Source: Thermoplasmata archaeon (lineage in GTDB: Archaea > Thermoplasmatota > Thermoplasmata > Lutacidiplasmatales > UBA184). Taken from it: DNA of 6,149 nucleotides. This document shows positions 4,632 to 6,149 of this stretch, in pieces. The stretch is taken from NCBI GenBank assembly GCA_013044425.1, contig JABEUK010000101.1, forward strand, positions 1-6,149, written 5' to 3'. Each line of letters starts with the position of its first letter. Position 1 is the first letter of the stretch. The notes below the pieces were generated by a model. The model searched no databases. It was given only the letters and a program-made list of their open reading frames with translations, and was not told the origin of the DNA. A program made the position numbers and the translations under genes.

Positions 4632-6149
4632 ATGATGTCTGGACAAACGCCGATTCTGGTGCTGCGGGAAGGAACGAAGCGAGAGAAGGGCCGAGGCGCC
4701 CTCGCGAACAACATCGCAGCGGCCAAGGCGATCGCGGACTCCGTCCGCTCGACGCTCGGGCCGGGCGGTCTCGACAAGATGCTGGTCGCTTCGATGGGCG
4801 ACGTGGTCGTCACGAACGACGGCGTCACCATCCTGAAAGAGATGGACGTCGAGCACCCGGCCGCGAAGATGCTGGTCGAGGTAGCTAAGACCCAGGACCA
4901 GGAAGCCGGGGACGGGACGACCACCGCGGTCGTGCTGACCGGAGAGCTCCTGAAGCGGGCCGAGGGCCTGATCGAGCAGGACATTCACCCCACGCTGATC
5001 AGCCAAGGCTACCGCCTGGCCTCCACCAAGGCGCTGGAGATCCTCGGCCAGATCGGCCAACCGATCAAGATCGAGGACCATGACTTGCTCGCCACGATCG
5101 CGATGACCGCGATGGCGTCGAAGGCCGTCTCGTACAACCGCAACGCGCTCTCCGAGATCTCGGTGAACGCGGTGACCGCCGTAGCCGAGAAGAAGAGCGC
5201 GGGCTACTCGGTCGATCTCGACAACATCCAGCTGATCAAGAAGCAGGGTGGCGCGATGACCGACACCGAGCTCATCGAAGGGGTCATCGTGGACAAGGAG
5301 AAGGTGCATACGGGCATGCCGACGAGCGTGAAGAACCCGAAGATCGCGCTCCTCGATGCCGCTCTCGAGATCAAGAAGACCGAGATCGATGCCAAGATCG
5401 AGATCAACGAACCGTCGCAGCTCAACGCCTTCCTCCAGGAGGAGGAGAGCATGCTCCGCCGGATGGTCGACCAGGTGAAGAAGTCCACTGCGAACGTCCT
5501 CTTCTGCCAGAAGGGGATCGACGACCTCGCCCAGCACTACCTCGCGAAGGAAGGGATCTACGCCGTCCGCCGCGTCAAGAAGTCCGACATGGAGAAGCTC
5601 GCGAAGGCGACCGGCGCGAACATCGTCTCGAAGATCACCGAACTCGCGGCCGACGACGTCGGCTCGGCCGGTCTGGTCGAGGAGCGCAAGATCGGGGACG
5701 ACTCCCTCACGTTCGTGACGGGCTGCAAGAAGGCCCGCGCGGTGAGCATCCTGATCCGCGGCGGGACCGAGCACGTGCTCGATGAGATCGAGCGCTCGCT
5801 CGACGACGCGCTCAACGTGGTCGCGGTGGCCATCGAAGACGGGAAGTACGTCTACGGCGGCGGCGCGACCGCCAGCGAGCTCGCGCTGCAGCTCCGGGAC
5901 GAGGCTGCGAAGATCGGGGGCCGCGAACAGATGGCCTACGAGAGCTTCGCGGAGTCGCTCGAGGCGATCCCGCGCACCCTCGCCGAGAACGCGGGGCTCG
6001 ACCCGATCGACATCCTGATCGAGCTGCGCAAGGCCCACAAGTCCGGCAACAAGCAGGCCGGGGTCAACGTTCACGCGGGCAAGGTCGACGATATGGGCAA
6101 GCTCCACGTCATCGAGCCGATCCGGGTCGGGCGCCAGGCGATCCAGAGC
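4632..6149 (+). CDS. ths: Thermosome subunit (group II chaperonin), 3' end off the window
   Basis: This is a subunit of the cytosolic double-ring, ATP-driven folding chamber of archaea, related to eukaryotic CCT/TRiC. The visible 506 residues are open to the right edge; the family is usually about 540-550, so roughly 40 are missing. The N-terminal equatorial domain has [11 protein letters not shown] (41-51), [11 protein letters not shown] (61-71) and GDGTTT (93-98) with the ATPase Asp94. The intermediate and apical domains span about 145-405, with the helical-protrusion lid near 250-285 ([16 protein letters not shown]). The C-terminal equatorial part has SLDDALNVV (Asp392 aligns with the second catalytic Asp), YGGGA (408-412) and [17 protein letters not shown] (446-462). 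Where many homologues have Glu two residues after GGGA, this one has Ala414. Alpha or beta subunit cannot be decided. It has its own TATA box and leader, so it is a separate transcription unit from the prefoldin operon. Confidence 0.97.
   Translation, partial: MMSGQTPILVLREGTKREKGRGALANNIAAAKAIADSVRSTLGPGGLDKMLVASMGDVVVTNDGVTILKEMDVEHPAAKMLVEVAKTQDQEAGDGTTTAVVLTGELLKRAEGLIEQDIHPTLISQGYRLASTKALEILGQIGQPIKIEDHDLLATIAMTAMASKAVSYNRNALSEISVNAVTAVAEKKSAGYSVDLDNIQLIKKQGGAMTDTELIEGVIVDKEKVHTGMPTSVKNPKIALLDAALEIKKTEIDAKIEINEPSQLNAFLQEEESMLRRMVDQVKKSTANVLFCQKGIDDLAQHYLAKEGIYAVRRVKKSDMEKLAKATGANIVSKITELAADDVGSAGLVEERKIGDDSLTFVTGCKKARAVSILIRGGTEHVLDEIERSLDDALNVVAVAIEDGKYVYGGGATASELALQLRDEAAKIGGREQMAYESFAESLEAIPRTLAENAGLDPIDILIELRKAHKSGNKQAGVNVHAGKVDDMGKLHVIEPIRVGRQAIQS

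Noticed and set aside
4436..4984. N-terminal extension of the transporter frame to about position 4984 on the minus strand
   Set aside because: The extra 183 codons run antisense to the thermosome promoter and coding region, and the permease fold starts naturally at the ATG at 4435 or 4417.
4605..6107. A 500-codon open frame on the minus strand opposite the thermosome gene
   Set aside because: It mirrors the thermosome codons and arises from high GC at third positions. Its translation is a repetitive Leu/Asp/Arg-rich sequence with no family pattern, while the plus strand encodes an unmistakable chaperonin.

Overview
The window reads as a piece of a GC-rich archaeal chromosome. The archaeal signals are a group II chaperonin (thermosome), prefoldin alpha, the eukaryote/archaea-specific ribosomal protein eL20 (LX/L18Ae), the SRP receptor FtsY in the archaeal neighbourhood rpl18a-pfdA-ftsY, and an archaeal TATA box ahead of the thermosome gene. 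Shine-Dalgarno motifs are present but not universal. A GC-rich euryarchaeal lineage such as Thermoplasmatota is my best guess, but phylum cannot be fixed from this sequence alone.

Layout. Positions 2-280 hold the 3' end of an unrecognised gene. A small, apparently new 97-residue reading frame (250-543) overlaps its end. Then comes a tight forward operon: rpl18a (586-774), pfdA (771-1247), ftsY (1231-2289), a trmJ-like tRNA ribose methyltransferase (2286-3014) and a 136-residue hypothetical gene (3016-3426). Junctions within this run are overlaps of 4, 17 and 4 nt and a 1-nt gap, so the genes are very likely co-transcribed and translationally coupled. A GC-rich hairpin (3444-3459) lies between this operon and a convergent EamA/DMT-family membrane transporter on the minus strand (3461-4435). 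A 196-nt divergent intergenic region follows, with the clearest promoter in the window, and then the thermosome subunit gene (from 4632, running off the right edge).

How the genes fit together. The forward operon combines translation and protein biogenesis: a large-subunit ribosomal protein, a subunit of the prefoldin chaperone for nascent chains, the SRP receptor that docks ribosomes at the membrane, and a tRNA anticodon-loop modification enzyme. The thermosome, which receives substrates from prefoldin, is close by under its own strong promoter. An imperfect palindrome overlaps its predicted transcription start and could be an operator. The transporter appears unrelated to this theme.

I do not see a defence system, mobile element, CRISPR array, rRNA or tRNA here. 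Nothing supports a wholly new biological system. The least explained parts are the 97-residue frame sitting where tif6 is often found in archaeal genomes, the 136-residue gene at the operon end, and the palindromic elements of the thermosome control region.
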